From the NCBI GenBank assembly GCA_014763615.1, contig JACXVB010000003.1, positions 122,274-186,273 of the forward strand: a stretch of DNA of 64,000 nucleotides, in the 5' to 3' direction. Source of the stretch: Sphingobacteriales bacterium (GTDB lineage: Bacteria > Bacteroidota > Bacteroidia > Sphingobacteriales > Sphingobacteriaceae). Below are positions 61,743 through 64,000 of this stretch, one piece after another (position 1 is the first letter of the stretch; every line of letters begins with the position of its first letter). The notes beneath the pieces were generated by a model. It was not told the origin of the DNA and made no database searches. It saw nothing but the letters and a program-made list of their open reading frames with translations. Position numbers and translations under genes: made by a program.

Positions 61743-63797
61743 TTACCAAATCTTCACTCTTTTATCCGGAGCTAAATACATTTTATCTCCAGGCTTCACA
61801 TCGAAAGCTTTGTAAAAATCATCTACATCTGTAAATGGCCCGTTTACTCTTAAGAATGCAGGTGAGTGCACATCGGTTAAGATTTGATTGGCTAAAGCCT
61901 GATCTCTTTCATGGCCCAACCAACCCATCGCATAACCTAAGAAATAGCGTTGAAGAGGTGTAAATCCATTGATTTTCTTTCCTTCTTTGTATTGCTCGGT
62001 TTTTTTGAAAGCATCTAATCCTAAAACTATCCCACCTAAATCGGCAATATTTTCTCCTAAAGTAGCTTTACCGTTTACGTGTAAACTGTCTAAAACCACA
62101 TAGCTATTAAATTGATCAACTAATTTTTGGGCTCTTTCTGTAAATGCGATAGAATCTTTTGGTGTCCACCAACCTTTTAAGTTTCCTTTAGCATCATATT
62201 GTCTTCCTTGATCATCAAAACCATGTGTAATTTCATGACCGATAGTAGATGCTGCTGCATAACCGTAAACTATCGCGTCATCAGCATCTTCATCGGGCAC
62301 ACCCGGAATGGTGAAAATGGCTGCTGGCAATACAATTTCATTGTTTGATGGATTATAATAAGCATTATAGGTTTGTGGGTTCATGTTCCACTCGTTGCGG
62401 TCAACAGGTTTGCCTAATTTATCTGCATTTCTGTTGAAAGCCCACACTCTGGCACTCATCACGTTTGCTGCAAAATTATCAGGCGTAATTTCTAAAGTAG
62501 AATAATCTCTCCACTGATCTGGATAACCTACTTTTTTGTTCAAAGCATTCAGTTTTTCTAAAGCTTTTGCTTTGGTTTCCGCTGTCATCCACTCTAAATG
62601 GTTGATATGGTCTTTTAAAGAAGTACGGATGGCTTCCACCAAATCACTGTAACGCTTTTTGGTTTTCTCTGGGAAATACTCTTTCACAAAAAGTTGTCCC
62701 AAAATCTCTCCCATGTATCTGTTTTCAGCATCGATGATTCTTTTCCAACGAGGTAACTGCGCTGTTCTACCCGATAAAACTGTTCCATAAAAACGGAAAT
62801 TCTCGTCGTCAATAGGTTTGCTCAAGAAAGAAGCGTAAGAAGAAATTAAATTGGCTTTTAAATAAGCCTTCCAAGTATCTACAGGGAATTTGCTCAAAGC
62901 GGTATTTACCGCTTGATAATATTCTGGCTGGCCAACAATTACGCTGTCTGCTTTTTCAAAATGCATAATTTTTAATAGCGGTTGCCATTTAATATCTGGC
63001 GTTAATTGATCTAAAGCGCCAATCGGCATTTTATGATAATTGGCGTAAGGGTCTCTTAAATCCTCTAGTTTTCTAGAGTTTTTCGCTAAAAATGCTTCCA
63101 GTTGATAAACGCCATCAGCTTCTTTTTTGGCTAAGTTTTCATCGGCGCCAGCCAAAGTAAATAGCGTAGGCAAGTGCTTGCTTTGATAATCATTTCTGAT
63201 GCCTACCGTTCTGCTATCGGTGTTAAAATAGTAATCTCTGTTAGGCAAACCCAAACCAGTTTGAAACAATTGCAGCATCATTTTAGAGCTGTTTTTATCA
63301 TCCTGAGCGATGTATGGACCTAAAGCATTATCTGCCCCAATGGTGGTTAAGTAGGCGGCTACCCTGATCACATCGTCTTTAGTTTTGATGTTTTGGATGC
63401 TATCTATTTGAGGCTGTAAAGCGGTTAAGCCTTTTTTATCAATAGCTACAGAATCCATTCCGCTGGAATAGAAATCGCCAATTTTTTGGCTATTGGTGCC
63501 TTTTGCAGCTTTTTCTTTTACAGCCTCTTCATTAATGGTTTTCAGCTTATCGCGGATTTCTTCTGTAACTAAATTTCCAATTCCCCATGAAGAATAGGCC
63601 GCAGGAATAGGATTTTTCTTTATCCAACCGCCATTGGCGTACATAAAGAAATCGTCGCCTGGGTTTATGGTGGTATCCACATCGCGGGCAACAATATCGT
63701 TCTTACTGTAATCTTTTTCGGTAGGAGAGCAGGAAGATAAGCCCAAAGCACCTAAAAAAAACAAAGCGGAAAGCGCTAAATAAATAGATTTTTTCAT
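61743..63797 (-). CDS. M13 family metallopeptidase (PepO/neprilysin-like), lipoprotein
   Basis: 684 residues. The signal ends LGLSSCSPTEKDYSK (lipidated Cys 23). The N-terminal M13 domain starts DTTINPGDDFFMYANGGWIK. The catalytic domain has AASTIGHEITHGFDDQGRQY (HExxH, about residue 521), GENIADLGG (third zinc ligand Glu, about 579) and the C-terminal VNGPFTDVDDFYKAFDVKPG then DKMY. Neprilysin relatives cut short peptides in the periplasm. Monocistronic with its own terminator. Confidence 0.94.
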   Translation of the reverse strand: MKKSIYLALSALFFLGALGLSSCSPTEKDYSKNDIVARDVDTTINPGDDFFMYANGGWIKKNPIPAAYSSWGIGNLVTEEIRDKLKTINEEAVKEKAAKGTNSQKIGDFYSSGMDSVAIDKKGLTALQPQIDSIQNIKTKDDVIRVAAYLTTIGADNALGPYIAQDDKNSSKMMLQLFQTGLGLPNRDYYFNTDSRTVGIRNDYQSKHLPTLFTLAGADENLAKKEADGVYQLEAFLAKNSRKLEDLRDPYANYHKMPIGALDQLTPDIKWQPLLKIMHFEKADSVIVGQPEYYQAVNTALSKFPVDTWKAYLKANLISSYASFLSKPIDDENFRFYGTVLSGRTAQLPRWKRIIDAENRYMGEILGQLFVKEYFPEKTKKRYSDLVEAIRTSLKDHINHLEWMTAETKAKALEKLNALNKKVGYPDQWRDYSTLEITPDNFAANVMSARVWAFNRNADKLGKPVDRNEWNMNPQTYNAYYNPSNNEIVLPAAIFTIPGVPDEDADDAIVYGYAAASTIGHEITHGFDDQGRQYDAKGNLKGWWTPKDSIAFTERAQKLVDQFNSYVVLDSLHVNGKATLGENIADLGGIVLGLDAFKKTEQYKEGKKINGFTPLQRYFLGYAMGWLGHERDQALANQILTDVHSPAFLRVNGPFTDVDDFYKAFDVKPGDKMYLAPDKRVKIW

Positions 63798-64000
63798 CTT
63801 GATAAGTTTTGTTCAAGTCAAATTTACTTTTTTAATGATAAGCCAATAAAGTGTAAGGTAATTGTTATAAATGATTTCTGAAAAGATAAATAGCGTTTTC
63901 GCTCGTAAGTTCAAGTAATAAATGCAACTCAATAAAAAACGAAGAGGAGAAATAAACTCCCCTAAGTTTTATGCAAATTGAGACTGCAATGAAACAACTT
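63798..64000. other. Intergenic end of window
   Basis: 203 bp upstream of the M13 gene, AT-rich, promoter expected on the minus strand. A plus-strand ATG at 63971 (MQIETAMKQL) stays open to the window edge but is too short to call. Nothing else recognised. Confidence 0.3.

Overview
The window looks like a chromosomal segment of a low-GC, Gram-negative Bacteroidota, most like the Sphingobacteriaceae (Pedobacter and relatives). The grounds are a C-terminal type IX secretion (T9SS) sorting domain, LytS/LytTR signalling, many lipoproteins, Bacteroidota-only families (DUF4175, DUF6252-like), start sites without Shine-Dalgarno sequences, and TAnnTTTG-like -7 boxes. The taxonomic call is inference from gene content, not from a marker search. 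No CRISPR array, prophage, rRNA operon or intact insertion sequence was seen.

Layout. 0-16 kb is mostly housekeeping: start of glycogen synthase, polA, tag, a SNF2 helicase, an amidase, glnS, an aminopeptidase-like lipoprotein, a LytS/LytTR two-component pair and plsC. 16-22 kb holds a NUDIX gene, tRNA-Pro(GGG), an aldo/keto reductase and a tryptophan operon (trpE-trpG-trpC, without trpD) preceded by a 25-residue leader peptide with three consecutive Trp codons and an intrinsic terminator. 22-31 kb holds gcvH, vanZ-like, feoAB, an orphan histidine kinase, maoC, thiL, an S41 protease and nadA. 31-45 kb holds nadB (divergent from nadA), a gamma-carbonic anhydrase, a Big_5 lipoprotein, mnmG, an ABC-F ATPase, a pirin and the operon DUF4175 / anti-sigma-like ATPase / ybeY. 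Two near-perfect parS sites lie between mnmG and the ABC-F gene, and a weaker one lies inside nadA, so the region may be near the replication origin.

45-49 kb carries an AlkB-like dioxygenase, an unrecognised protein, an SDR and a Gfo/Idh/MocA oxidoreductase. 57.5-64 kb carries an M16 protease, a NadR-like kinase with PnuC (nicotinamide riboside salvage, complementing nadA/nadB) and an M13 peptidase.

The most unusual part is 49.1-57.1 kb. One long T9SS-type secreted alpha/beta-hydrolase gene is followed (upstream on the minus strand) by six tandem DUF6252-like lipoprotein genes. One of these is a pseudogene with two amber codons. Four are each followed about 25 bp downstream by a truncated 5' relic of the hydrolase gene. 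The relics break off where the next lipoprotein cassette begins, 68-84 bp upstream of its start codon. In one relic, a REP palindrome and the N-terminus of a REP-associated tyrosine transposase have inserted. The surviving hydrolase gene has its signal peptide knocked one base out of frame at an A6 tract that is A7 in three of the four relics (the fourth, diverged one was not compared). The arrangement resembles an amplified effector/partner or immunity cassette, or a recombination reservoir. No such system is known to me for these families.
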